From Siphonodentalium dalli (Eukaryota; Mollusca; Scaphopoda; Gadilida; Siphonodentaliidae), in the NCBI GenBank assembly GCA_032622095.1, contig CP136069.1, forward strand, positions 124,361,950-124,425,949: a DNA stretch of 64,000 nt, in the 5' to 3' direction. Below, piece by piece: positions 35,599-46,984 of the stretch. The stretch's first letter is position 1; every line of letters starts with the position of its first letter. The position numbers were made by a program, and so were the translations under genes. The notes below the pieces were generated by a model that saw nothing but the letters and a program-made list of their open reading frames with translations, was not told the origin of the DNA and did no database searches.

Positions 35599-36126
35599 TT
35601 AAAGATACGGGCGGTGATGGCGGTGGGTATGCTGTTAAAATATTCAGCTCCGTCAAAAACCGCCATAAACAGAAAGAATAGTAAAATATAGACTTACATT
35701 GTTCTTATACCAATCAGAAAGAGCGCATAAACAGTATGTTATTGTCAATTTTTTCCCTTTGTTATGTAAACAAAAGCAAAAAAACATTACGTTACCTGGC
35801 TTTTGTTTAGATCCGGATATGGTAAATATAAAGAGCGTTATTTGTTACTGTTTTCCTGATATGGAAATAATAAAGAGCGTTTATATCATTTGTGTGTGAT
35901 TAACCAATAGAATAGTGCTGTGTTATGTAAACAGAAGCACAACTCATGTAACACGAGCAGGTTCTTGTTTACGTACACCATCGTACGTCTTGACGACAGT
36001 ATACTATTTACGCGCTGATTATGTTTGGCATATGAACAAAACTATATATATTTTAATATTCCTTCTGTTGATGGAGATTTGAACAAATATGAATATTTCT
36101 GCAACGAACGCCGCACGTGCCTTTAA
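35599..36126 (-). mobile_element. TTAA-type MITE, family T3 (full copy, 528 bp, reversed)
   Basis: Starts TTAAAGATACGGGCGGTGAT and ends CGCCGCACGTGCCTTTAA. It is the reverse complement of 13833-14363 along its whole length, with TTAA at both ends. The two full copies are close in sequence, which points to relatively recent activity. Confidence 0.88.
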
Positions 36127-36337
36127 GCACACTTGTTTCATTCTGAACCCAGATAATGTTACATTGACGATTATAACGCATATATGTTTCAGACAGGCGA
36201 ACAGTTCAAATGCTGTGCGCTCGAGTTGAATGACGCATATTCTTAAGTCGATGATTCTCGTGAAGACTGTTCACTCCTGCTGAATGGAACTATTTGTTAC
36301 TGCGGAATGCGCATCGCGAATCACTGTGTCAAATTGA

Positions 36338-36620
36338 CCTTTGCGACGAGCGATCGCGTATTGGAGACAGAGTCCTGTAGTCCGTGTAATCGGCGCATTA
36401 ATTGGGTTCGATTTCCCATACACGGATCCATGGCACCGTCCCACGATCTCGTATCCATTAATACGCCACATTGTGCAACTTAATTGTCCGTCGGGATTTG
36501 TTTCTTGTTCGTATCCAAATCGCGAAATCGGAAACGGATCAGAGGCTGCACGCCTATTGGAAATATCGGCACTTCAATATGAGTCGCATTGTGTTACCGT
36601 GAGTGGTAGCGTCAACTGAT
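36338..36620 (+). other. Coding-like stretch, unassigned
   Basis: A plus-strand frame stays open for about 94 codons, ending at TGA 36617-36619. Its balanced peptide includes 'NCPSGFVSCSYPN' and 'EAARLLEISALQYESHC'. A GTGAGT donor lies inside it (36600-36605) in phase 0. The minus strand and a second plus frame are also partly open, and the block is GC-richer than its surroundings. No family recognised and no acceptor chosen with confidence. Confidence 0.25.
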
Positions 36621-37028
36621 ATACGCTACACTCTGTTTATGCGTGAGGAATATGTTATCTGTCGATTATCTGTACATTTAGACTATTGTGCAATGTAATT
36701 GTATGGTATTTGCCATGTTATCTCCCCATGAATATGTGCTAGATCGTCCACATACACCCCACCCTTTGTGAAAAAAAATCCGTAACATGAATACAAAGTA
36801 CTATGTTTGGAATTCGTATATATTCATTGTGTCTATCCACTAGCCGTACCAAATCGTTTGTATTTAATCATTATAATTACAATACGTTAATATACTTTTA
36901 CATATATATACATAATATTGTTCGCAAAAGCGGAAATTGCTGTAAGTGTTATGCATTTGTCCTTCAATCCCTTCTGATGTTGTTTTTTATTATACAAGTA
37001 GATATCTTTAAAGGGGTAATTTTCACTA

Positions 37029-37364
37029 ACTCCGGCCATTTATGGAACCATCTCATTTTATACTCAACAGAATATATGCAACAAATGCTTTAATTTGAGT
37101 CATGGATTATTGCAACATACTCTCGTGTAATCTATGAACGATGCAAACAACATAGTAAAATTATAATGAAAATGAATTTATGAATTCATTATCATTATAA
37201 TTACCATGTTGTTTGCAACATATAATGGCCATGTTGTTTAAATCATTGATGGAGCACACATGTGTATTTTGCACAAATCTATGGCTAAAATTCATTCATT
37301 GGTTGCATATATTCTGTTGAGTATAAAAGGAGATGGTCCCATAAATTGCCGGATTTGATGTACA
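37029..37364. mobile_element. Foldback element with about 65-bp arms
   Basis: 37029-37093 (CCGGCCATTTATGGAACCAT..) pairs with 37294-37364 (..GTCCCATAAATTGCCGG) through ATACTCAACAGAATATATGC. A second mirrored pair sits inside (ACAACATAGTAAAATTATAA / TTATAATTACCATGTTGT, 37148-37213). Confidence 0.8.
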
Positions 37365-38071
37365 GTACCCAAATAAGTGAACGGTCCAAAAACCTTTTCG
37401 CTAATTTTTTTTCGCGTCCGTTTGTGAGACACTCGCGCTTACCACTCACAGTAAGGGGATTATTGTTCTGCGTATCATGATTATTTTTGTACTTAATTAT
37501 GCCGTTAACAGGTCATAGCTTAGCGCTTTGTGTTTCGCAAGATTCTCGTGTTTCACGACGACGAATGAGATGATTGCCACGAATATATACAAATTATATA
37601 TGGCCACATTGCGATCACAATTTAAGGAAATAATCTCAGATTCATCTCCCACACTGAGGAGCTGAGAAACTTATTACTATATGATGTAGTTGTGAGTTTT
37701 GTTGAAAATCCAAAACCATAATCGCAACAACGGATAGGAAAAATTGACAACGAATAGAAGGAACACAAATTCTGGTGACGTAGCACCCTATTCGTAATAA
37801 TTATCTGTTGTCGTTCATTGTGCGAAAGGTGTCTAATGAAAAACTAACTTCTCTTTCGATGTCGTCCATGTGCTAAATTTTTCCAAATTTTTGCATGAAA
37901 AAATAGTCACACATTTAAAGCACTCAAGTAATGTGCACGCCCCTTCTTGTGTGTTGTGTACTGTACATAAAATATTTGTGCAAAGCAAATAAAGGCGTTG
38001 ATGTCTTATTTTTCCATTTACTGCTGTCGAGAATGTATATTGTCACCTTGTGTCACCACATCCAATATATC

Positions 38072-38433
38072 TTAAAGACATATTATGTACTTGTTCGGGT
38101 GCGTGGAACTTATAAGTTAGTATTCATGTGCTATATCAACTGGAAGAATGTAACATTCTACTAATATCACCGAAAATATCAAGCACTCGATAGAAAACAT
38201 TGTCTGAACTAGGCTAAATTGGAAATATTTCCTACTCAAATCGGGACGCTTCTATCGGCGATAAACTAACGAAAACGATTTCGCCATCGGCAGTCACTAG
38301 ATTTAATTAATATATAAGAATGACGGTGTGTGTTGTCAATTTAGATATAATATTTGTAAAAATAACTACTCTGAACAAGATTATTCTCCATTTCTATTTG
38401 ATCACCCTACTGGAGTGCTTCACATCACTTTAA
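38072..38433 (-). mobile_element. TTAA-type MITE, family T2 (copy 2, reversed)
   Basis: Starts TTAAAGACATATTATGTACT and ends GAGTGCTTCACATCACTTTAA; the reverse complement of 5018-5373 and 62982-63357. Its terminal TTAA (38430-38433) is also the first four bases of the T1 element that follows. Confidence 0.88.
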
Positions 38434-38601
38434 CCCTTTCATACCGGGAGCTGCATTCGCTGGTGCAGCATTAAATACCCCGTGCAATGCATTCAATGTA
38501 AATAGTGTCAGGCCAATGTATTCTCTTATATATATATAAGAGAATGCATTAGCACATGTTTTTCATAAAATTTCAGAAAAATCCCGTCATGGAAGGGATA
38601 A
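38430..38601. mobile_element. TTAA-type MITE, family T1 (copy 3, short)
   Basis: Begins at the TTAA shared with the preceding T2 element (TTAACCCTTTCATACCGGGA) and ends TCATGGAAGGGATAA, where the terminal TTAA has become ATAA. The centre is a near-perfect palindrome ATTCTCTTATATATATATAA followed by its complement. Confidence 0.82.
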
Positions 38602-38609
38602 AGTGGCGG

Positions 38610-39980
38610 AGAGTTGTAGCTACATAAAAAAAAGTCAAAAAACTATATCTTCAAAGAAAAAAGCTACACAATAAAATTAATTGAATCACTGAAAGCACAT
38701 TTAACTAGAGCATTGGCTTATTTTCTCGGATAAGATACCGTGTGTGTCATTGGCACAGTTCCTGGTTTCCTACCAAGATGAATCTACCAGTGAGTTTACT
38801 AGATTATAGCATTAGAACTCCAGTTCTGTGGTTTTAATGATCATTAATAACAGTTTGATTTACTCTAGTTTTTTTTAGAAATATTTTGTTCTGTTAAAAA
38901 GCATGCCACCTAATTCAGAGGTATATGGATTCTCTCCCTTTGAAAATGCAACAGTAACTACAGTTCAGTAAGGATGTCCAGTACTATATATACAAACCAG
39001 TGACGTCTAGTCTTTTATACATTTACAGCTGCGAGGAACTAATATTCCCGTTAGATTGTATCTCGGATAATCATTTAGAATTTGCAATACTCGGAGTGGA
39101 TTCTGTCAACAAATAGAGGCGCTGGTCCTCATCAAAACTGATAATTGCAGCGAGATTGCCATGTATGTAGAACATGTTGTAGCACTTATATATAAGCTAC
39201 ATGTATGATAATTTAGTCATCGTCTTTTCGTCGGAATTGTTGAGAATTTGACATTTTTTTCAGATATGTGCTATGCAGTATAGAGCGCCGGAATATATAA
39301 GTTTATTTCCGCTTGCAATCGGGGAGTAATCAATATTCCCCGCGTAACAGATTGTGGGCAGGGATCATGGTGGGGTTTCGTCATACCAAATTTTTAAATA
39401 CTATAGAAACGACATCCGACCGGAAGCGAATGATCGTGAATAGTACGTGACGTGACGTGATGACACAATATTAAATGCATCACGAAACTGTCCTTTGAAA
39501 TAGCACCACGCGTGATGCACATGTGGACCATTCTGAACAGAACATATATTCTGTATACATTAATACGTGTACGTGTACATTATATAGTGTCTAGTATATA
39601 CAAGCGATGTTTAGTTTGATTGAAAACTTCTAACTTCGCCCGTCAAAAAATAATCAGACTATACTAATCATCACGGTGTGGCGAGAGATCGTGACCAATA
39701 TTAGAACTATTAGAACAACTATATAATAGTCTGGTGATAAACTCTGCACAACACGGGTGTGAATGTTCCTCGTGAGTAGCGGTCGTATTTATTGCTGCCT
39801 GGAGTATGGTACGTTTCGTGCCCATTGACAACTAACTAAATCGCTGTTATGTTTCACGGGTTTCGTTTGGAAATGGAACATACAATCATGTAGCTGGCTG
39901 ACTATTGGATAATACTTTCCCGCCTCGGGCACATGGTATTATAGTATGTCGCGCGTGCTTGCCGAAATTAGAAGTTTTAT
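38610..39980. other. Intronic stretch without a recognised feature
   Basis: No gene or structured repeat that I could support. Confidence 0.5.
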
Positions 39981-39984
39981 CAGC

Positions 39985-40450
39985 TTAAAGGCCCACTTAA
40001 TTTTCGAACCCCCATATCACATTATATAAAACAAATGCCATATTATATACCATTTGAAAGAGAAAGCTCCAAAACATTGTATTTTCAATTCATTCGCTGT
40101 ATTAAACTGTGAACATGTGTTTTTTGCTGATATATCGACGTCTGTTCTGTGCTCAAGTTTCTGCACAAAGTCAATTATTTTCAATGGAAGGGGAATAACT
40201 CTATATATTTACATATATAGAGTTATTCCCCTTCCATTGAAATAAACTATAGTTTGAATGCGGTTGCATTCTGGGAGCCATGACGGGGGACATGACTTTA
40301 TTATTTGTGCACCTTCTGAAACACAGACGTTCCACATGGTGATGATTTATAGTATTTCAATCATATTTTATGACATAAATTATTATTAAAACCGTATATC
40401 AAGGCACTATAAAAAATAATTGGTGAATCGAAAATTAAGTGGGACATTAA
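39985..40450. mobile_element. TTAA-type MITE, family T5, with central palindrome
   Basis: Begins TTAAAGGCCCACTTAATTTT; the right end read in reverse is TTAATGTCCCACTTAATTTT. Terminal repeats are about 23 bp with TTAA outermost on both sides. The centre holds a perfect 30-bp-arm palindrome at 40179-40242. About 466 bp, no coding sequence. Confidence 0.82.
40179..40242. repeat. Perfect palindrome, 30-bp arms, four-base loop
   Basis: TTTCAATGGAAGGGGAATAA.. pairs without mismatch to ..TTATTCCCCTTCCATTGAAA around the loop TTAC (40209-40212). It sits near the exact middle of the T5 element (40217). Confidence 0.95.
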
Positions 40451-40530
40451 ACCTCTATACAATCTTATATCTCAATTCCTGCGTAATGGGTCATGAGAAT
40501 AAATAAATGGATACAAATTTGAGAACAAAT
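40451..40530 (+). repeat. Probable LINE-type 3' tail fragment
   Basis: TCTCAATTCC..GGGTCATGAGAATAAATAAA resembles TCTCAATATC..AGGTCATGAGAATAAAGAAT at 47205-47240. The AATAAA-like end and repetition suggest short 3' fragments of one retrotransposon family. Confidence 0.45.
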
Positions 40531-40894
40531 AACTATTTGTGATTATGTTCGTTTTTTCACTTGTTGATGGTTGGTCGAATTAACGCTATATAAATTCCGG
40601 GCACGGATAGAGGCATTTTTTGTCATATCGGAGACTATAAATTACATGTATACTTAAAAGCATACAAAATGATTTCTGGTCATAAACATAGTCTGTGTAA
40701 TCAAAAACACGCATGAGGTGTCTTCGGTTTTGAACGTGTGTAAGGCTTGTGTGAGTTGCGAGCGAAAGTCCCCCTCCCGAAAATACCAGGACATTATTTT
40801 TGTTATTGTCATTATGTTGTATATTAAATATATGAATATGTCCATGTATATATTGTCAATAAAGAATTAAAACAATTTTTTTTAAATAACTTAC

Positions 40895-41493
40895 TTGTAA
40901 ATTTCTCTGTAGTGCGCCCTTGCTTGGTGTCCTGGTAAATTCCAACACGAAGTAAAAGTTGGGTGCACTGGTTCATCTTTGTATAGACTAACAAATGTGT
41001 TGGATAACAACGTAACAAGATCCCGAATAACTTCCGTATTTTCATCCATGGAACTTATAGTGAAAGACAGTGTTCCGCTGGGGTAAGAAAGCAAGGTTTC
41101 CACATCCATCGTATAGGCGTCGTCGGTTATAAACCATGCTAGCGGACTCTGTCGTGTCGTGTTGAATCTCTTAGATATGTTAAATATCCTTAAAGCAAAG
41201 TCGTGTTGAGCATGAAGAATCACTATTTGGTTTTTATTATCCAAAAATAAATTAGCAGTTTGACTTTTTATACTTTCGTCAGACTGTTGGTTTAGTATCA
41301 CAAAATCGTTTTCGATTTTCCACCTCTTGTCCGTGGTCAGTCGCTTCATCTCATTATAAAATCCATCAGAAACTAAATCCTCTTGAACAATGAGAGAGAA
41401 ATGCGTCCAGAAATTCGCGTCCAGAATATTTACAAAACCTTGTGCAAGGTGAGTCTTTGACGGTTGCATATTGAGGAAGAATGGATAGTGGAC
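40895..41493 (-). CDS. GRIN3-like: NMDA-type glutamate receptor subunit 3-like (GluN3), amino-terminal-domain exon
   Basis: This exon of the same gene has 599 nt, 199 codons plus two bases. It encodes the extracellular, periplasmic-binding-protein-like amino-terminal domain used for subunit assembly and modulation. Visible features are a beta-helix-beta run at residues 20-50 ('..FVNILDANFWTHFSLIVQED..DGFYNEMKRLT'), 'VILHAQHDFALRIFNISKR' at 91-109, and 'PLAWFITDDAY' at 117-127 (the 'W..td' strand typical of this fold). Possible N-glycosylation sites are N105 and N111. The acceptor is TCTTTACAG just before 41493 and the donor is GTAAGT at 40894-40889. The last two bases (AA) combine with the first base (A) of the exon at 2878 to give Lys. 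The spliced text then runs '..REIYK KVINISYDQPIEFD', as expected at the end of this domain. A Met five codons upstream of the acceptor falls in intron sequence and is not taken as the start. Exon 1 is missing. Confidence 0.9.
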
Positions 41494-41639
41494 CTGTAAA
41501 GAGAACAATGAATATTTGTTAAGCCGTCTGACACAACATCAGTTGGAAATTCCAGACCAAAATTAGTTTTAGATTGTATATGGTTTTTTTTTCAACTATT
41601 ATTTGGTGCGTAATTTGTCGTTTCTCGACCAAAGGTATG

Positions 41640-41880
41640 TGTTATAGAAGAATACATTGGAGTGGTGTATTATTCATATGGAGGGGTGTTCATGTGATAA
41701 AACTAGACGACAGCCAGAAAACAGAATATACAGGAGCCGAGTGATTCATATTTATTGCTGGGAAATGTTCAGATAATATGAATAAGGTCGTTTGTTGAAC
41801 TTATTATCTGAACAATATTTCCGAATGTAACTACTCGTCAATGGGTAATTAGTATGTAAAGGGATAAGTTGTTCACAAAA
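41640..41880. mobile_element. TTAA-type MITE, family T4 (copy, reversed)
   Basis: GGAAATGTTCAGATAATATG and TGTTGAACTTATTATCTGAA form the family hairpin (41760-41815). The right end reads ACTACTCGTCAATGGGTAA..AAAGGGATAA. The left terminus is not clear. Confidence 0.65.
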
Positions 41881-42479
41881 TCTTTCCCTGTTCGACATCC
41901 CGAATATCCGAATATCCAACGAAACAGGATACGTTTATCCAAGCTGCAAGACAGAGTTAAGTCCCCTCGCTACGCTATGTCTGATCACTGCTGGCACGTG
42001 TATTTCCTTAATTAAATCAAACATTTTTTTATTGAAGTATTTTGTCAGTTACAACTCATTCTGGCTTGAAATAGACAATTTTCAAATGAATATGGACAGT
42101 TCAGTTTCTCAGAATAATGCAGAATTAATTGTAACCTATAAAAGTATCAAATAAATAAATGAGTTATTTCTTCACATTATGTGTAGGTGCTGGCAGTGGC
42201 AAGTCCTGTGTAGCAGGGGACTGAACTCTGCGTGGAGCCAGATGTTTATCTCCAATTGTAATAACCGGTAGCAGGTGCACCGGGCTATCCAGAGATCTAT
42301 TGGACGACTTTCTGGATTGAAATAACCATTAAACAATATAACGTCTACATACCATAGTGATTGTTCTGTTATATTTATGATGACACAGCTCTATTGTGAT
42401 GGTGTTTATGTGTCGTTTCACCTATATATCACATTATCTATAGCTTTTTGTCGATATAGGACCGCATACCTATTGCTCA

Positions 42480-42860
42480 GTCGACAATGTCCTTATAGCC
42501 AGGGATGTGGCGACATGGGGTGGACGGAGAGGTGGTGGGCTCACCTACAACTTTGGACAATATATTCAACAGTTGGAAACTTCATGCATGGAATAAAATC
42601 AGATGGAAATATCACACCAAATAGAGGTTGTCATTCTTCTCCGGTGTGACTAAACACCGCCCGGACCAGCCCGGACCAGCCCGGACCAGCCCGGACCAAC
42701 AGTATTTAGTGAGAAAGTTGTTTTTTAGACAAAAAGTCGCATAATTTCCTACCTTCGATCATAATTTTGGATTGAAATTGCCACTAGTTGGAAATTGTCC
42801 AACCAGAACCAAGTTGGAAACCCCAACTCCCACCCCTCCCCAATGGAGACCCTCTAGTGA
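42480..42860. repeat. Dispersed repeat with GTTGGAAA words
   Basis: AGCCAGGGATGTGGCGACA, CAACAGTTGGAAAC, GTTGGAAATTGTCCAAC and GGAGACCCTCTAGTGACGTCC recur in part at 15715-15900 and 49450-49490 (AGCCAGGGACGTGACTAGAG), suggesting one dispersed family. Confidence 0.5.
42655..42700. repeat. Four tandem copies of a 10-bp unit (CCCGGACCAG)
   Basis: An exact GC-rich decamer array, the last unit ending CCAAC. Confidence 0.95.
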
Positions 42861-42979
42861 CGTCCATGCGCATAGCAGTAAACGCTGACATGAGCCACCC
42901 AGCGACGATGAAGCTGGTTCCATTCCGATAAATGTTGATTGGTTTTCCACACATATGTGGTCTAACTTTTTCAATTAAT

Positions 42980-44140
42980 ATTTAGTCAGGAATGAAATGT
43001 CCGACTGTTGACAATGTTGTCCAAAGTTGGGGGTGTGAGACGTGTACAATCTAGAGGAACTGTCTTCGAGTTTAATATTTTTGTCCCCGACACACGAAAA
43101 ATGTGTATGCTATATGAAAGTAGATGTCAGCTTCGTGATCCGCCTTGTTGCATTTCAAAATAGAAAATGGTGCGGTTGCTATGGAACCTCAAAACCCTCT
43201 AACTCTAGTGTCTGGCAAAGTTTGCCAATGGCTAATCAGTCAGTTGTATCTAAGTGAAAGTATCTGATTTCGGAGTATATGTTAGACTGTTTTTTACTAT
43301 GATATGGTCGTGATCTAGACGGAACCGAACTGAAACTTTGGTAGACTAAACGGCGGCCGTGTGATTCAGTCGGATGGTGCATAGTACACATGAAACCATA
43401 TAATTCAGCGATAACCAAGCTGGTTCGATACCAATACGTATAGTACTGTTGTGTGATTAGCATGTTCGAAAAGGGGTGGTAACCTAATTTGCGTATCTTG
43501 GAAAGTTGTTCAATTACTGCTTAGACGAGGTGGTTGGTTTCTGCATTCATTGGATGAAATTAAGAGTATGAGTGGTCTGTTTCCTCCACCAGTAGGTAGA
43601 ACTGGTAATGGCGTGGTATGACCTATACCCCAGTGACTTCAACGACGATAAATGTCAAGGAACCTATCAAAATCCAATGTCACCGAAGCACTACAACGCC
43701 ATAATTACTTAGAGGCAGGAAAATGGTGTCATGTGTCTTATATTAGCTATACATTTTCCAGCTTGAAAGATCTTAGAATTAACATTTTATGTTTATCGGA
43801 AATTAAACACGTCTACTGACCCGAATCTCCCACGTGGTGCATGCAATATGATCGTTGAGTCATTGGTCATTCATAGGCGGGGATTATGTGGGTGTTAGTC
43901 AGCCCATTATACAACCACGTTTGCTACCATCAAGGGAGTCGGACATGGGATATCTATGAATAATTTAACACAAAGGCCACAAGCACCAATAACCACTTGG
44001 GATTAGGTTCCCATTGAATACAGTTCGGGTGACCCTTGGTAATAAACAAGTGTACAGTCAATGAAAAGGTCAGTGGTAACAACAGAATAACTTCATGCGA
44101 TCTGTAAGTGGTACGCAGGATTTATACCCACCTGTTAGGG
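42980..44140. other. Stretch without a recognised feature
   Basis: Short open frames only; nothing recognised. Confidence 0.5.
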
Positions 44141-44144
44141 TTTT

Positions 44145-44440
44145 CACGGTTTGTTTTGCAGGCATTTCGTCATAGAAAATCACATGGTGCCATAATATGA
44201 ACGGAAACGTGCATATAGCATGTATCTTTACCAAACCAAACGACAAGGGCGAAGGGACATGCAAACTGCACTCCGATCACCCTACCCGGCCTTCGGCCAT
44301 AAACGACCCAACAACAGCAAACGACATGAGAAGTAAATTTCCACTTGTATGGTGCTACTGGCATTTGCCGTAAATACCTGTATGATAGATATTTTGCGAG
44401 ATAATTGCATGCTATATTTACAGGCAAATTCCGGTTGCAA
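44145..44440. repeat. Dispersed repeat, copy 2 (pair with 32119-32530)
   Basis: Ordered matches to the 32-kb copy, interrupted by about 60 bases around 44250-44310. The overlapping short minus-strand frames are shadows. Confidence 0.65.
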
Positions 44441-44842
44441 CAATAAATGTGGAACTACAGAGTTTTTACCATGTCCGGAATGGCTTCTATCAATTAATAT
44501 TAATTTTATTTCGAATAGTTTTTTATAAAATAAGATGATTAAGTGGGACACTTTGTTGTTCTATTTTTATAGATCAGTAGGGTGTTCCCATAGCTATGCT
44601 CCGAACGCCAAATGTCCCAGATTGATTGTATTGTTTTATTACATAACTATAAGCGATAATGAGTCTAATTAACGTTTATTTGTGACAAAATTACACAATA
44701 ACATGGTATCTGTTAACAGTAACCACTATTGTTCGTTAGCTAAACAACCACACGTTTTTAGACCATAAAATATTCGAAATATAATAAATATTAATCGATA
44801 GAAACATTTCCGGACAGGGGTCTTCTATTCATATCTAATATT

Positions 44843-44936
44843 TTATACCCCGGTAACTATTTAACACATGTTTACAAAGAGATAGACCATCTGTATACCC
44901 CGGTAACTATATAACACATGTTTACAAAGACTATCT
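44843..44936. repeat. Tandem duplication, 50-60 bp unit, two copies
   Basis: ATACCCCGGTAACTAT.TAAC followed by ACATGTTTACAAAGA occurs twice in direct succession. Confidence 0.85.
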
Positions 44937-44999
44937 TTAATATACATATTATACAATATATACTATTTAATTATAGCTAATATATACTGATTACCTTAG

Positions 45000-45245
45000 A
45001 AGTCGAAAGACATGTTTTCCACAAGGACCGACGCATACACTTGTTTATATTTGGACCGACCCCCTCCTTGTTGTTCTGACTGTACATGTGCTAATCATCC
45101 TTTAGATGTTTGTAATGATTCAATGTTTGTTTTGTTTAATGTGAACCCGGGTCGGTCTGTATATATATGTATTTTCTTCATATCATACGATGTATGATTT
45201 ATGAGAAATAAACTATTGTATTATACCTTATTAGTAAGATTTTTC
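45000..45245 (+). repeat. Possible retrotransposon 3' fragment
   Basis: A 61-codon frame, a TGTACATGTGCTAAT stretch and a terminal GAGAAATAAACTATTGTATT resemble an invertebrate LINE 3' end, but no diagnostic protein motif is visible. Confidence 0.3.
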
Positions 45246-45256
45246 CTATTCTGCAT

Positions 45257-45484
45257 TTAACCATTTCTTTACTATATACCCTCTCACGAATAGTCTCCTT
45301 AGGAAATGTCCATATAATAAGACCATAGGCCGTTTAGTTGAACTTATTATCTGAACATTTCCCACCAATGACTATGAATCCTTCTGCACTTTTACTATCT
45401 TTTCGTCTGTCTGTCGTCTGCTTTTTACCTGATCAACCCTTCAAATTAATAATGGACCACACCATGCCAATGTATATATTTTAA
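45257..45484 (+). mobile_element. TTAA-type MITE, family T4 (copy)
   Basis: Starts TTAACCATTTCTTTACTATA, carries AGGAAATGTCCATATAATAA..TGTTGAAC-type hairpin words and CTTTTCGTCTGTCTGTCGTC as in 22402-22671, and ends at a TTTTAA after losing its right end. Confidence 0.72.
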
Positions 45485-46769
45485 TACAAGAGCAGAAATA
45501 TTCATATTTATATGTTGGAAATGTTCACACGTCATGGGAACCGGTCATGTTAGAAACAATTACACCTGTTTGGATCTAGCCAAATCGATTACATCTGACC
45601 GTCCGATACGCGACAGAATTAATTATTCTAGGATGCAGTCACACTTTTCATGACAGAAGACTTAAGAGTTACCAGTGGTAGGTCTATGCATTTACATATA
45701 CAAGATAAACATATGTCAATTAGTTCAAGATTGGAATAAAATATCTCCAGAAATTCGCAGAAAATACGCCTCGTACAAAAATTCCTTCAAACATCGTTAT
45801 TTCATATATGGTTAACTGTACAGGCATAATTTATCATCGACGACAAACTGTTCAATGAATAGAACAACAAAACGACCGAATCAACTCTCGTGCTACACAT
45901 ATTTTATGTTTTACGTGGGCGGAGAAATAGGTAGGGTACAACTTACATCTGACCGTCTCGACACGATGGTCCAGTCTACGTCCATTTCAGGTACAGTTTA
46001 CAAAGTGAATGTCGATAGATTATAGATACAATAATGTACCAATATTGTGTATATGGCCTCTCTAGCGAGAATATAAAGGTTCTGTAAATACTTGACGCGC
46101 GTCAATGCACTTTCAGAAGGATATTCATCAGCATTAATATATCAACACATATCAAAAGCCCCACCACAAAACCTTTATTCACAAACCCATATATATATTA
46201 CAGTGAAACAATTTAACCGGTCGTCCCCTCCCGTGATTATTAACTCTTACTTCGTGTTATTAGTATATGATAAATAAGCATAATTATCATGTAATACAAT
46301 ATTCTCTGTCAGTCATGGACACGTAGTTATCGGCAGTCGACGGCTACGTCGCTGATGGCAACCTTGATGATGTCACCATTGCGGAGCACCCCTCGTCTAT
46401 GCCCAACTGTATATAGCTTAAGGCGACGCGGATCTACCAGTGTATGAATGTATTTAAAAAAAACGAAATGGTCACATTCGCTCAGCCGTCACACAAGTTC
46501 ATAACATCCTTCAAGACAGCCAGGTGCGGCCAATGTCCCCGCTCATTTGGTACCGTTGAAGAGCCTAACGCTCACAAAGATCATCACCAACAAACGAATA
46601 TCAATGGAAAAAATACAGGTCACGTTTTAAACCTTCTGCTGCCACATCAGACGGAAAAATATCACACATTTGTTGTCGAGCGAGATGTAGGCCATTTTCT
46701 TCTGAGGTTGGGTTGTTTTTGTTTACCTTTTTAAAGAAAATCATCAGTTGTAAACATGGATCCAAACAA

Positions 46770-46905
46770 ATTGTTTCTAGCAGGACCGGTTCCCATAGCG
46801 TGGTTCAGATAGTTCAACTAACGACCTACTATGGTCGTTTGTTGAACTTATTATCCGAACACGCCCTAATGGAACTATTCATCGATGAGTATTTAGCATA
46901 GAAAG
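46770..46905. mobile_element. TTAA-type MITE, family T4 (fragment)
   Basis: The TGGTTCAGATAGTTCAAC / GTTGAACTTATTATCCGAAC hairpin and the right-end words GGAACTATTCATCGATGAGT and TAGCATAGAAAGG are recognisable; both termini are lost. Confidence 0.55.
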
Positions 46906-46984
46906 GTCGCCCTCAATGTATCCCTAGAATACTTAAAGCAAACATATACATTACAACTGAATATACATTATTGATAAATTTATA

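Larger units (their letters stand above)
2879..40894 (-). other. 38-kb intron of the GluN3-like gene
   Basis: A GT-AG intron on the minus strand with donor GTAAGT at 40894-40889 and acceptor CAG at 2881-2879. The exon phases on either side are compatible (two bases plus one). It holds most of the repeats listed below, on both strands. No further receptor exon was found inside it, and none is needed, because the encoded domain continues directly across the junction. Confidence 0.85.

Noticed and set aside
46444-46734. 96-codon plus-strand frame with C..CP.SFGTVEEPNAHKDHH, reminiscent of a zinc finger
   Set aside because: Only one loose C-x2-C with spaced histidines, with no repeat of the finger and no splice context. 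Too weak to call.
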